This document shows positions 1 through 8,620 of a stretch of 64,000 bases of DNA, in pieces; position 1 is the stretch's first letter; each line of letters begins with the position of its first letter. The notes under the pieces are model-generated. The model saw only the letters and a program-made list of their open reading frames with translations. It was not told the DNA's origin and did not search any database. The position numbers and the translations under genes were made by a program. Source of the stretch: Aliidiomarina soli (GTDB taxonomy: Bacteria > Pseudomonadota > Gammaproteobacteria > Enterobacterales > Alteromonadaceae); NCBI RefSeq assembly GCF_003986975.1, contig NZ_PIPO01000002.1, positions 62,001-126,000 of the forward strand, written 5' to 3'.

Positions 1-646
1 GGTGTTGCCGTATCACCACCAGATGACGCTCTGCTTCAAGCTCGGGGACATTCAGCCGTACCTTGGATTCGACGGTAAATTCTGCAGGAACAGCGGTAAG
101 CTCATCTTCATCCAATTGGCCCTTCAGCGCAATAAAGCTTCCCTCCGCAGAAGGTAGATGATGACACCAGCTAAGCATATCTGCAAGTGACGCAAATGCC
201 CGACTTATAACCGAACTAAACCCTTGATCAGGTTCATAATTTTCAACCCGACTGTGGACTGCAGTGACATTTTTCAGGCCCAGCTGATGAACCACCTGGC
301 GAATAAAATTAATCCGTTTTCCTAAGCTATCTACTAAAACAAATTCTTTGTCCGGATTGAGAATCGCCAGGGGTAAACCCGGCAGACCCGGACCAGTGCC
401 TACATCCACGATACGTTCGCCCTGCAGGTAAGGGGAGACCACGACGCTGTCCATAATATGGCGGACCAACATGGCCTCTGGATCGCGTACCGAGGTTAAA
501 TTATAAGCCTGATTCCATTTATTTAGCAGTAAAACCAGCTCGACTAACTGACTTTGTTGCGCTTCGCTGACTGCCAATGAGGTCGTCGCCAGCAATTGCT
601 GAAGCTTGTGCGCGAGCTGGGCTGCGTCGGACATTTTCTGTTTCAT
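1..646 (-). CDS. rsmG: 16S rRNA (guanine527-N7)-methyltransferase RsmG, 3' end cut by window
   Basis: RsmG uses S-adenosylmethionine to methylate G527 of 16S rRNA. The reverse strand reads as an open frame containing the family landmarks [14 protein letters not shown], the SAM-binding [11 protein letters not shown] and the segment VISRAFASL. It then runs off the window edge at [10 protein letters not shown], only a few residues before the usual C-terminus. Two in-frame ATGs, at 646 and 634, are possible starts; neither has a clearly better ribosome binding site. The gene lies 15 bases downstream of mnmG, the usual mnmG-rsmG operon. In related bacteria parA and parB often follow, so they may lie just outside the window. 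Confidence 0.95.
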   Translation of the reverse strand, partial: MKQKMSDAAQLAHKLQQLLATTSLAVSEAQQSQLVELVLLLNKWNQAYNLTSVRDPEAMLVRHIMDSVVVSPYLQGERIVDVGTGPGLPGLPLAILNPDKEFVLVDSLGKRINFIRQVVHQLGLKNVTAVHSRVENYEPDQGFSSVISRAFASLADMLSWCHHLPSAEGSFIALKGQLDEDELTAVPAEFTVESKVRLNVPELEAERHLVVIRQH

Positions 647-661
647 CCTCGGTATGTGACC

Positions 662-2557
662 TTAGGCGCTTTTTCGCAGCAAGCCTTGTTTCTTTAAATG
701 CACCAGCAGCATCGAAATAGCCGCCGGGGTGATTCCGGAAATACGCGCTGCCTGGCCAACCGTCTGTGGTTTGTGCTCAGCAAGTTTCGCCACCACCTCG
801 TTGGATAAACCAGAAATCGACGAATAATCAAATTCAGTCGGTAATTTGGTGTGTTCATGGCGTAACGCTTTAGCAATTTCATCCTGCTGACGGGTAATGT
901 AGCCTGCATATTTAGTCTGAATTTCAATCTGTTCAGAAGCCTGAGTATCATCCAGCGCAGGCCCTAAACTTTCAATTGAAGTCAGCTGTTGGTAGGTCAC
1001 TTCAGGTCGACGTAATAGCTCTTCGAGGTTGACCTCTTTGCTAATCGGGCTTTTTAGCATCGGGTTGAGTGCTGGTACTGCAGGATGATCTTTGTGCACC
1101 CATGTGCCACGAAAACGTTGCAATTCAGTCTCGATGGTTTCCATTTTGCTGTTAAACCGTGCCCAGCGTGCATCGTCAACCAGACCCAGTTCACGAGCTT
1201 TGGCGGTCAAACGACGATCCGCATTGTCTTCACGCAGCAGCAAACGGTATTCAGCACGGGAGGTGAACATACGGTAGGGTTCTTTGGTCCCCAAGGTCGC
1301 TAGATCATCAATCAGAACACCGATATAGCCTTCATCGCGGCGTGGGGTCCAGGCCTCTTTCTGCTGGACCTGCAAGGCTGCATTCATACCTGCAATAAGC
1401 CCCTGAGCAGCGGCTTCTTCATAGCCTGTGGTGCCGTTAATTTGTCCGGCAAAGAACAGACCATCAATGTATTTTGTTTCCAGGGAGGGTTTCAAATCAC
1501 GGGGATCGAAAAAGTCGTACTCGATGGCATAGCCAGGTCGTGTGATATGCGCATTTTCAAAGCCTTTGATTGAATGGACCAAAGCGACCTGCACATCAAA
1601 TGGCAAACTGGTGGATATACCGTTGGGGTAGACCTCTGTGCAGCTTAAACCTTCTGGCTCGACAAAAATCTGATGGCTGTTTTTATCAGCAAAACGCATT
1701 ACTTTGTCTTCAATCGATGGGCAGTAACGTGGCCCCACCCCTTCTATCACGCCTGAATACATCGGTGAGCGGTCTAGCCCCTGGCGGATCAGGTCATGGG
1801 TATTGGCGTTGGTATGGGTGATATAACAACTAATTTGTTTCGGGTGGTCAGCAGCTGCGCCCATAAACGAAAAAATAGGCGTGGGATTGTCGCCGGGCTG
1901 TTCTTGCAGCATTGAAAAATCGATGCTATTGGCGTCAATTCGTGGCGGTGTTCCGGTTTTTAGACGATCAACCCGTAACGGCAATTCGCGCAGACGATCT
2001 GCCAGGGCAATTGAAGGTGGATCGCCAGCACGTCCACCGCGGTAATTGCTTAAACCAATATGAATTTGTCCACCAAGGAAAGTCCCAACCGTTAGAACAA
2101 CCGTTTTGGCTTTAAAGGTCAGGCCCATTTGGGTAATGACCCCGGTAACCCGCTGGCCCTGGCCGGTACTTTCAACAATCAGATCATCGCAGGCTTGCTG
2201 GAAAATCTTCAAATTAGGCTGATGTTCAAGTGCCTGGCGAATATAGGCTTTGTATAACGCACGGTCTGCCTGGGCTCGGGTAGCGCGGACTGCTGGTCCT
2301 TTTGATCCATTTAGGGTTCGAAACTGAATACCAGCATGATCTGCAGCTTTTGCCATGATCCCGCCCATGGCATCGATTTCTTTTACCAAATGACCTTTAC
2401 CAATACCGCCTATGGCTGGATTGCATGACATCTGACCAAGTGTATCGATGTTATGAGTCAGTAACAGGGTTTGCTGGCCCATACGGGCAGCAGCGAGAGC
2501 AGCCTCAGTACCGGCGTGGCCTCCTCCAATTACAATCACATCAAACTGTTCAGTCAT
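662..2557 (-). CDS. mnmG: tRNA uridine-5-carboxymethylaminomethylation enzyme MnmG (GidA)
   Basis: MnmG is the FAD-dependent partner of MnmE. Together they install the (carboxymethyl)aminomethyl group on U34 of tRNAs reading split codon boxes. The 631-residue length fits the family. The N-terminus has the FAD-binding motif [14 protein letters not shown], followed by [20 protein letters not shown], and the C-terminal helical domain ([14 protein letters not shown]) is intact. It is transcribed away from oriC with rsmG directly behind it. This matches the gidA position in Escherichia coli, where its transcription influences origin activity. Its partner mnmE is 13.6 kb away at 16153-17553, rather than adjacent as in pseudomonads. 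Confidence 0.98.
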   Translation of the reverse strand: MTEQFDVIVIGGGHAGTEAALAAARMGQQTLLLTHNIDTLGQMSCNPAIGGIGKGHLVKEIDAMGGIMAKAADHAGIQFRTLNGSKGPAVRATRAQADRALYKAYIRQALEHQPNLKIFQQACDDLIVESTGQGQRVTGVITQMGLTFKAKTVVLTVGTFLGGQIHIGLSNYRGGRAGDPPSIALADRLRELPLRVDRLKTGTPPRIDANSIDFSMLQEQPGDNPTPIFSFMGAAADHPKQISCYITHTNANTHDLIRQGLDRSPMYSGVIEGVGPRYCPSIEDKVMRFADKNSHQIFVEPEGLSCTEVYPNGISTSLPFDVQVALVHSIKGFENAHITRPGYAIEYDFFDPRDLKPSLETKYIDGLFFAGQINGTTGYEEAAAQGLIAGMNAALQVQQKEAWTPRRDEGYIGVLIDDLATLGTKEPYRMFTSRAEYRLLLREDNADRRLTAKARELGLVDDARWARFNSKMETIETELQRFRGTWVHKDHPAVPALNPMLKSPISKEVNLEELLRRPEVTYQQLTSIESLGPALDDTQASEQIEIQTKYAGYITRQQDEIAKALRHEHTKLPTEFDYSSISGLSNEVVAKLAEHKPQTVGQAARISGITPAAISMLLVHLKKQGLLRKSA

Positions 2558-2589
2558 AGGTCAGTCACCATGGTTATTCCGAGCATAGA

Positions 2590-3090
2590 TTGCGGATCCG
2601 ATCATTAGGATCGCAAGGGCGGGTATTTTACATGAATGGGGGTGATGAAGAAATGACTTATATCGCTTAGTTGCAGGTTTTTACAGAGGCTTTGCGTAAA
2701 TTTGATTAGTGGCGATGAAAGCGAATTGAGCCTTGAGAGAAGGATCTAATATAAAGATCTTTTATTTTAGATCTCTTTATTACTTTTACTATTAGCTAGC
2801 GCCTTTTCTGTGGGTAAGCGTCTATTCGTGTTGAGGATCAGGATCTTACGCGATCATGATCCTTGTGCATAAACAGCGATCTTATGCTGGGGTAACCAGT
2901 GGTATAAAAGAGCCCTTATCCACAATGGGTTTTATCCCCATAGTTGTCCCTGCTTGTGATCACAGCTTTGATCATGATCTATTCACACCTTTTCAATTAT
3001 GGGGGTAACTAAGCTTAAAAGCTGTTAGTAAACCATGTTGGTTAAGGTAGAGAGGCCTGCCTGTAAGCGATCCTTGTTGTGGATAAGCAC
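2590..3090. other. oriC: Chromosomal replication origin oriC (mnmG-mioC intergenic)
   Basis: The 541-base gap between mnmG and mioC has the organisation of the E. coli-type origin. About 16 GATC sites occur between 2595 and 3100, against roughly two expected by chance. An AT-rich 13-mer cluster lies on the mnmG side (2743-2782). Perfect DnaA boxes (TTATNCACA, either strand) are at 2864-2872, 2916-2924 and 3078-3086. One-mismatch boxes are at 2809-2817 (TGTGGGTAA, in the place of R1), 2932-2940 and 2979-2987. Gene orientations on both sides match E. coli: mnmG reads away from the origin and mioC reads toward it. The dense GATC sites imply Dam methylation and SeqA control. Origin activity itself is inferred. 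Confidence 0.93.
2743..2782. other. DNA unwinding element: three tandem GATC 13-mers
   Basis: Three AT-rich 13-mers follow one another, beginning at 2743 (GATCTAATATAAA), 2756 (GATCTTTTATTTT) and 2770 (GATCTCTTTATTA). The middle copy fits the E. coli oriC 13-mer consensus GATCTNTTNTTTT at every fixed position, and the third is close to the E. coli right 13-mer. They sit between mnmG and the first DnaA box at 2809, where the duplex is first opened by DnaA. Confidence 0.88.
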
Positions 3091-3098
3091 TGTGTTGA

Positions 3099-3545
3099 TC
3101 AACTTCCAAGTTTGCTTGCCCAGCTTTGCAGCCAGTTCACCGCACTTTGCTCAGGATCGCTGCTCGTCATCATATCAATATCGAAACGAGGACTTATTAA
3201 ATGCACACCCAGACCGACTACTACGTGTTCGATGTCTTTACCGGCCTGGCAAAAGGTATCGTAGCTTGAATCACCGACTGACAGTATCGCGCCCTGTACG
3301 CCCTTAAGTGAAGGCTGTTGCTGTTGCAATTGGTCGTTTAGATCGAGCATGCTGTCGGCAACTTCGCCGGCGCCATGGGTGGCGACACAGATTAACCAGA
3401 ATCCGTCATTGGTGGGTAAGTCATTTAGTTGCGGGTTGTCGTGGAAGCGAACGCTGTGGCCGCGTTGTTTTAGTTCCTCGTGAAGCATGTCAGCGAGAAA
3501 TTCGGTATTTCCTGAGGTAGTACCGACTAAAATATCAATAACCAT
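3099..3545 (-). CDS. mioC: MioC, flavodoxin-like FMN protein
   Basis: This is a small FMN-binding flavodoxin-like protein named for its position next to oriC. In E. coli MioC can act as an electron carrier (reported for biotin synthase). The 148-residue reading starts at MVIDILVGTTSGN, which holds the phosphate-binding loop GTTSGNTE. ATHGAGEVADS and SVGDSSYDTFCQAGK match the other flavin loops. I chose the ATG at 3545 rather than the upstream one at 3605 because the flavodoxin fold begins here and AAGGGA lies about 10 bases before it. The stop codon is only 12 bases from the last DnaA box, so mioC transcripts would run into oriC. A one-mismatch DnaA box (TTACGCACA, 3571-3579) lies just upstream. 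Confidence 0.93.
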   Translation of the reverse strand: MVIDILVGTTSGNTEFLADMLHEELKQRGHSVRFHDNPQLNDLPTNDGFWLICVATHGAGEVADSMLDLNDQLQQQQPSLKGVQGAILSVGDSSYDTFCQAGKDIEHVVVGLGVHLISPRFDIDMMTSSDPEQSAVNWLQSWASKLGS

Positions 3546-3876
3546 GCAGATATCCCTTAGATTGATTGTTTTACGCACAGAATTACAGTAGTATTCGCGC
3601 TCCAAATTTTATTCATCCTGTTGTAAACAGGCTGTTAATTCAATAGAAAAGTAGGATTTTCATAGTGCCTATCACGCCGCCCTAGAAAACCGCCCATTTC
3701 TGAAGGTTTCCATAACCTTCTGTGATCTTTCCTGTTCCGGAGAGCTCATTCTACCTGCATTTCTCGCAGTATTTTACGTTGTGTGATTTTTCACCATTTT
3801 TTAACATTTAATGATTATAGTGGCCCCTGCCGTAGCGGGAGCTATGTGATTTTTATCGATCTAAGAAGGAAAACCC
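3546..3876. other. Divergent mioC / sulP intergenic region
   Basis: This 331-base gap separates divergent mioC and sulP and should hold promoters for both. A one-mismatch DnaA box is at 3571-3579 on the mioC side. A perfect 7-bp inverted repeat, GAAGGTT-N5-AACCTTC, lies at 3702-3720. A TATAGT hexamer at 3816-3821 could be a -10 element for sulP, but no good -35 accompanies it. The sulP ribosome site AAGAAGGA is about 6 bases before the ATG. No gene was recognised here. Confidence 0.6.
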
Positions 3877-5358
3877 ATGTTAGCCAATCTTCAGAGGACC
3901 TGGTTCTCGAATATTCGTGGTGATGTATTAGCTGGACTTGTTGTCGCTCTGGCGTTGATCCCGGAAGCGATTGCGTTCTCCATTATTGCTGGTGTCCACC
4001 CTAAAGTTGGATTATATGCCTCCTTCTGTATCTGTGTGATTATGGCATTTGTCGGTGGGCGGCCTGGGCAGATTTCTGCAGCAACAGCGGCTATGGCGTT
4101 GCTTATGGTAACGCTGGTCGATAACCACGGGCTAGAGTACTTGCTGGCCGCAACGGTTTTGACAGGCCTACTGCAAATTGTATTCGGGGTGCTCAAATTA
4201 GGCGTGTTAATGCGCTTTGTCTCGCGTTCGGTTGTTACGGGTTTCGTCAATGCACTGGCGATTCTGATTTTTATGGCACAACTGCCAGAGCTTACTAATG
4301 TGACCTGGCATGTCTACGCGATGACGGCTGGCGGACTTGCGATTATTTATGGTCTGCCTTATCTCACCAAAGCGATTCCATCGCCGCTGGTATGCATTGT
4401 AGTGCTGACTGCGCTGGCAATGTACCTGGGCATGGATATTCGAACCGTGGGCGATATGGGAGAATTGCCTGATACACTTCCCGTGTTCCTGATCCCTCAA
4501 ATTCCGCTTACCTTAGAAACCTTAATGATTATTTTGCCTTACGCACTACCTTTGGCAGTAGTTGGGTTACTTGAGTCGATGATGACGCAGACCATTGTTG
4601 ATGACCTAACTGACACTAAAAGTGACCGTAATAAAGAGTGTCGTGGTCAGGGTATCGCTAATGTAGGTGCTGGTTTTATGGGCGGTATGGCTGGTTGCGG
4701 GATGATTGGTCAGTCTATTATTAACGTGAAGTCAGGTGGTCGTGGACGTTTATCGTCACTGGTTGCCGGTGTTGCGCTTATTATTTTGGTGGTGTTTCTT
4801 GCTGACTGGGTTGCGCTTATTCCTATGGCGGCCTTGGTTGCAGTGATGATCATGGTATCGATTGGTACCTTTAGCTGGGCATCGATAATTGACCTTAAGA
4901 AACACCCAATGAGCACCAATATTGTCATGGTCGCCACGGTGGTTGTAGTGGTTTGGAGCCATAACCTGGCCTATGGTGTATTTGTAGGGGTGCTACTTGC
5001 TGCAGTGTTCTTTGCTGCCAAAGTTGGCAACTACATGCACGTCGCCTCTAAATTGTCTGAGGACGGCAGAAGTCGCCGTTATGATGTTGCAGGTCAAGTT
5101 TTCTTCAGTTCGGCTGAAAAGTTCATCGATTCTTTTGACTTTAAAGAAGCCCTTGATAAGGTTGAGATTAACTTAGATCGAGCGCATTTCTGGGATATTA
5201 CTTCAGTCTCAGCGCTTGACCGGGTCATTATTAAATTCCGCCGCGAAGGGACCGATGTTGAAGTTATCGGAATGAATAAAGCCACCGAAACGGTCGTAGA
5301 TAAGTTTGGTGTGGCGAATGATCCCGAAGCCACTGCTAAACTAATGGATGGTCACTAA
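3877..5358 (+). CDS. SulP-family (SLC26) inorganic anion transporter with STAS domain
   Basis: This is a 493-residue inner-membrane carrier of the SulP/SLC26 family, whose members move sulfate, bicarbonate, chloride or dicarboxylates. Residues about 15-385 form a series of hydrophobic segments, starting with the family signature [21 protein letters not shown]. Residues about 395-485 are a cytoplasmic STAS domain ([20 protein letters not shown]). A conserved [20 protein letters not shown] loop is present. A universal stress protein gene follows 26 bases later, so the two probably form an operon. The substrate cannot be read from the sequence; bicarbonate or sulfate are the likeliest guesses. 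Confidence 0.93.
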   Translation: MLANLQRTWFSNIRGDVLAGLVVALALIPEAIAFSIIAGVHPKVGLYASFCICVIMAFVGGRPGQISAATAAMALLMVTLVDNHGLEYLLAATVLTGLLQIVFGVLKLGVLMRFVSRSVVTGFVNALAILIFMAQLPELTNVTWHVYAMTAGGLAIIYGLPYLTKAIPSPLVCIVVLTALAMYLGMDIRTVGDMGELPDTLPVFLIPQIPLTLETLMIILPYALPLAVVGLLESMMTQTIVDDLTDTKSDRNKECRGQGIANVGAGFMGGMAGCGMIGQSIINVKSGGRGRLSSLVAGVALIILVVFLADWVALIPMAALVAVMIMVSIGTFSWASIIDLKKHPMSTNIVMVATVVVVVWSHNLAYGVFVGVLLAAVFFAAKVGNYMHVASKLSEDGRSRRYDVAGQVFFSSAEKFIDSFDFKEALDKVEINLDRAHFWDITSVSALDRVIIKFRREGTDVEVIGMNKATETVVDKFGVANDPEATAKLMDGH

Positions 5359-5384
5359 ACTTCGATTATAAAAAGGATAACATT

Positions 5385-6245
5385 ATGAGCACTCACACTA
5401 TTGCTTGTGTTGACGGCAGCTCGCTGAGCCAAACGGTTTGTGATTACGCAGCCTGGTCTGCCCAGCGTTTGGACAATGCATTGGTTTTACTCAATGTATT
5501 AGATGATGTACGTACTCCGACTGATATCGATTTTAGTGGCAACATTGGCGTCGATACCCGACAGAACCTGCTGGTCGAGCTGGCGGAAATTGAAGAAAAG
5601 CGCGCTAAACTGGCACGTCGTCAGGGGCTGATGGTACTGGACGCCGCTGAGCGGCACATCAAGGAGTCGTTTACGGCCCTGACTGAAGTGGCGACCCGTC
5701 AACGCCATGGCGATCTGGTTGATACCTTGCTTGAGGTGGAAAACGAAACCCGTTTATTGGTTGTCGGCAAGCAGGGTCGCCACGGTGAAGGGGTCGGCCA
5801 GCATATCGGCCATCAGGTTGAGCGCGTTATTCGCGCGGTCAGCCGCCCGGTTTGGGTGGTGACTGGTAAGTTTAAAGCGCCTGAGCGTATTTTACTGGCT
5901 TATGATGGCAGTGCCACCTCACGCAAGGCGACCGAAATGGTGGCTGACAGCCCACTGTTTAAAGGTATTCCCGTGCATGTGATGATGGTGGGCGTTGAGA
6001 ACCATGACAATTTGGAAGATTTGAACTGGGCGAAAGAGCGTCTGCAACAGACTGGCTTTACCGTCACTGCGGTCCTTGAGCAGGGCGATGTTGAAAAGAC
6101 ACTGCTTGAGTATGCTGAAGATGAAAAAATGGATGCCATGGTGATGGGGGCTTATGGCCACTCACGAATTCGTGAGTTTTTCGTTGGCAGTCATACCAAC
6201 CGTTTGTTAACCAGTACTAAGATCCCACTTTTGCTACTGCGTTAG
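5385..6245 (+). CDS. Tandem-domain universal stress protein (UspE-like)
   Basis: This 286-residue protein carries two consecutive Usp domains, roughly 1-150 and 158-286. The second ends with MGAYGHSRIREFFVGSHTNRLL, which fits the ATP-binding pattern G-x2-G-x9-G-S. The first has the more divergent VGKQGRHGEGVGQHIGHQVERV. It lies 26 bases behind the SulP transporter and a strong terminator follows at 6271-6304, so it is the last gene of a two-gene unit. Its role may be nucleotide-dependent regulation of the transporter or general stress survival; that is an inference from position. Confidence 0.9.
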   Translation: MSTHTIACVDGSSLSQTVCDYAAWSAQRLDNALVLLNVLDDVRTPTDIDFSGNIGVDTRQNLLVELAEIEEKRAKLARRQGLMVLDAAERHIKESFTALTEVATRQRHGDLVDTLLEVENETRLLVVGKQGRHGEGVGQHIGHQVERVIRAVSRPVWVVTGKFKAPERILLAYDGSATSRKATEMVADSPLFKGIPVHVMMVGVENHDNLEDLNWAKERLQQTGFTVTAVLEQGDVEKTLLEYAEDEKMDAMVMGAYGHSRIREFFVGSHTNRLLTSTKIPLLLLR

Positions 6246-6270
6246 GGCCTGGTTTTACTGAGTGTTAAAG

Positions 6271-6304
6271 AAACCGCTTGCGACCTGTAAGCGGTTTTTT
6301 TTTT
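6271..6304 (+). terminator. Rho-independent terminator after SulP-Usp unit
   Basis: A perfect 9-bp stem AAACCGCTT / AAGCGGTTT (6271-6279 and 6289-6297) encloses a 9-base loop. It runs into an uninterrupted T tract to 6304. Confidence 0.92.
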
Positions 6305-6338
6305 GATGTTTTTATGGATTTGGAGCGATAACGGATAT

Positions 6339-7166
6339 ATGCAGGCACTGGTAGTCGAAGGTGGCGCGATGCGCGGAATATTTGCGGCGGGGGTTTTAGA
6401 TTATTTTTTAGAGCAGGATTATAATCCTTTTGATTTTGCTGTCGGCGTATCAGCGGGCGCTACCAATTTGATTGGGTACCTGGCTGGTGACTTAGGTAGA
6501 AATCATAAAGTTATTACCACGTATGCGACCAGGCCTGAGTTTATTCGCCCGCGGGCGTTGCTGAGTAAAAGGGACCATATTTGCAATGTTGCCTGGCTTT
6601 GGTTTACCTCGTTTGAGGAGGTGCCTTTGTCATTTGATCGCTATCTTGAACGCGGCATTCCGCTGCATGTGGTCAGTACCCAGATTGAAAACGGCGAACC
6701 TCATTACACGGTGATCAATGAACAGAATTTGCATCAGGCCTTCCCTGCCAGCTGTGCAATTCCGGTTGTCTTTCGTGAGTTTCCGCAGCTGGATGGCAAA
6801 GCAATGACCGATGGTGGTGTCAGCGACTCGATTCCGGTTCGTTATGCTTATGAGAAGGGAGCCCGCGATATCACTGTGGTGCTGTCACGGCCGCTGGGTT
6901 ATCGAATGCGCCAGTCACGTACCCCCTGGCTGGCAAACTGGTTACTACAACAACATCCGGCGCTGTGTGCAGCAGTGCATTCCCGTCATCAACGCTATAA
7001 CGATGCGCTGGACTTCATAGCGAACCCACCAGCTGATTGTAAGGTCAGAGTGATAGCCCCTGATACTACGTTTAAGGTGGGTCGTTTTACCCGCGACACA
7101 CGTAAACTTGATAAAGGCTTTAAGCATGGAACCAGGAAAGCGCAAGCCTACCTTGCTGAGATCTAG
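6339..7166 (+). CDS. Patatin-like phospholipase (YjjU-type), first of tandem pair
   Basis: This is a patatin-family serine acyl hydrolase with a Ser-Asp dyad. The 275-residue reading from the ATG at 6339 begins MQALVVEGGAMRG, giving the oxyanion loop GGAMRG at residues 8-13. The nucleophile elbow GVSAG has Ser38, and the dyad aspartate lies in TDGG at residue 158. I prefer 6339 over 6303 because the earlier ATG lies inside the T tract of the preceding terminator and adds an unconserved leader. A paralogue follows at 7254, with the same motifs and the same C-terminal pattern (DFI-PPADC--R--AP---FKVGR). Phospholipase or lysophospholipase activity on membrane lipids is likely; the substrate is unknown. 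Confidence 0.9.
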   Translation: MQALVVEGGAMRGIFAAGVLDYFLEQDYNPFDFAVGVSAGATNLIGYLAGDLGRNHKVITTYATRPEFIRPRALLSKRDHICNVAWLWFTSFEEVPLSFDRYLERGIPLHVVSTQIENGEPHYTVINEQNLHQAFPASCAIPVVFREFPQLDGKAMTDGGVSDSIPVRYAYEKGARDITVVLSRPLGYRMRQSRTPWLANWLLQQHPALCAAVHSRHQRYNDALDFIANPPADCKVRVIAPDTTFKVGRFTRDTRKLDKGFKHGTRKAQAYLAEI

Positions 7167-7253
7167 CTATAGTTTATAGTAGGTAGTTAGAGTGGGGGCA
7201 GATGGTATGCAGTACTACATTCGAATACAACAAAACGGTTGGCGGTCGACCCT

Positions 7254-8120
7254 ATGCTGATGCCTCATAAGCCAAAAGGTAAACGAGCTTTAGTCGTGGA
7301 AGGCGGCGCTATGCGTGGCATTTTTGCGGCCGGGGTCCTGGATGCGTTTATTCAGGCTGACTTCTATCCATTTGATTTTGTGATTGGTGTCTCGGCGGGT
7401 TCCACCGCCGCATTAAGCTACTTGTCAGGGGATTTCCAACGAACCTACAAGGTCTTCCAAAGCCATGCTACCCGTCCCGAGTTTATTAATTTCCGGCGCG
7501 CGTTAACTGGTGGGCACCTGACCGATGTGCGCTGGCTTATTGAAGAATCGGCGAAGGATGAGGTGCTTGATGAGGCGATGTTTTTGCGGCGGGGAATTCC
7601 ACTCTATGTGGTGTCGACCCGGATTCGGGACGGCAAGCCCTGCTACAGCCAGATAGATCTTGATAACCTGGGTCATGTGTTGCCAGCGACCTGTGCTATT
7701 CCCCTTGCCTATCGCGATTACCCCAAAGTGAAAGGGATGGCGATGACCGATGGCGGGTTAAGTGACTCGATCCCCGTGGAGACCGCGTACGCCTGGGGAG
7801 CTCGCGATATTACCGTGATCCTGTCGCAAAGCCATGGGTATCGTAAACGACCAGCAAATAAAACCTTTATGAACCTGGTTTTGCGCAAACAACCTGCGCT
7901 AGCCAGGGCGACCAAAGACCGTTATCAGCATTACAATCGCTCGCTTGATTTTATTGACGAGCCGCCTGCGGATTGCAATATGCGTATGCTCGCCCCTGGA
8001 CCTGAATTTAAAGTCGGTCGCCTCTCGCGCAATGGCTTACGCTTACGCAAAGGCTATTTGCATGGTAAACATGTTGGAGAAAAGTTTATTGCGCAGGTAA
8101 AGAAAGGAGGGGCTGAGTAA
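7254..8120 (+). CDS. Patatin-like phospholipase (YjjU-type), second of tandem pair
   Basis: This paralogue of the preceding gene has 288 residues from the ATG at 7254; an in-frame TTG at 7239 is an alternative start. The oxyanion loop GGAMRG is at residues 17-22, the nucleophile Ser47 lies in GVSAG, and the dyad aspartate is in TDGG at residue 166. Compared with the first copy it has a short basic N-terminal extension (MPHKPKGKR) and a basic C-terminus. The pair is separated by only 87 bases, consistent with tandem duplication followed by divergence. It may be co-transcribed with the PGPGW membrane protein 34 bases downstream. Confidence 0.9.
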   Translation: MLMPHKPKGKRALVVEGGAMRGIFAAGVLDAFIQADFYPFDFVIGVSAGSTAALSYLSGDFQRTYKVFQSHATRPEFINFRRALTGGHLTDVRWLIEESAKDEVLDEAMFLRRGIPLYVVSTRIRDGKPCYSQIDLDNLGHVLPATCAIPLAYRDYPKVKGMAMTDGGLSDSIPVETAYAWGARDITVILSQSHGYRKRPANKTFMNLVLRKQPALARATKDRYQHYNRSLDFIDEPPADCNMRMLAPGPEFKVGRLSRNGLRLRKGYLHGKHVGEKFIAQVKKGGAE

Positions 8121-8154
8121 TGAATTTGGAGTGCTTATCGGTTAAGGAACAAGG

Positions 8155-8604
8155 ATGATCGAGGGCTTAGTAGCAGCGTTTGATTGGATTCAGCCCTATC
8201 TCCCGTGGTTAACCTCGATCAGCGTCATACTTGCTGTAGTGTCTTTGGTGGTCCTGCCGGTGCTGATTATTTATATGCCGAAGGACTACTTTCTTGGTGC
8301 TCATCGGCGCCGGCGTCGTGGCTTGTCGTCGTATTGGTTCACTACCGCGCGCAATGCACTGGCACTGGTGCTGATGGTGGCGGGGTTATTGATGCTGGTG
8401 TTGCCTGGCCAGGGGTTACTGACGTTGCTGGCGGCGTTGATTATGTCGGATGTGCCGGGCAAATACAGAATGGAACGATGGGTTGTGTTGCAGCCGGGGG
8501 TTCTTAGAACCATTAACTGGGTTCGGCGTAGATACAAGAAAGCGCCAATTCTGGCGCCTCCTACGGGTCACAATCGCAAACGACCACCGCGCATTACGCG
8601 ATAA
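8155..8604 (+). CDS. Small membrane protein, PGPGW-type
   Basis: This 149-residue protein has an N-terminal hydrophobic segment (about 17-45), a basic cytoplasmic stretch (RRRRRG) and a second hydrophobic hairpin holding LVLPGQGLLTLLAALIMS. That motif resembles the PGPGW putative transmembrane family (PF09656). The C-terminus is strongly basic (RRRYKK, HNRKRPPRITR). The function of the family is not known. It follows the patatin pair on the same strand and converges on nhaD with a 16-base gap. Confidence 0.7.
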   Translation: MIEGLVAAFDWIQPYLPWLTSISVILAVVSLVVLPVLIIYMPKDYFLGAHRRRRRGLSSYWFTTARNALALVLMVAGLLMLVLPGQGLLTLLAALIMSDVPGKYRMERWVVLQPGVLRTINWVRRRYKKAPILAPPTGHNRKRPPRITR

Positions 8605-8620
8605 CCTGTGGCCGCTATGC

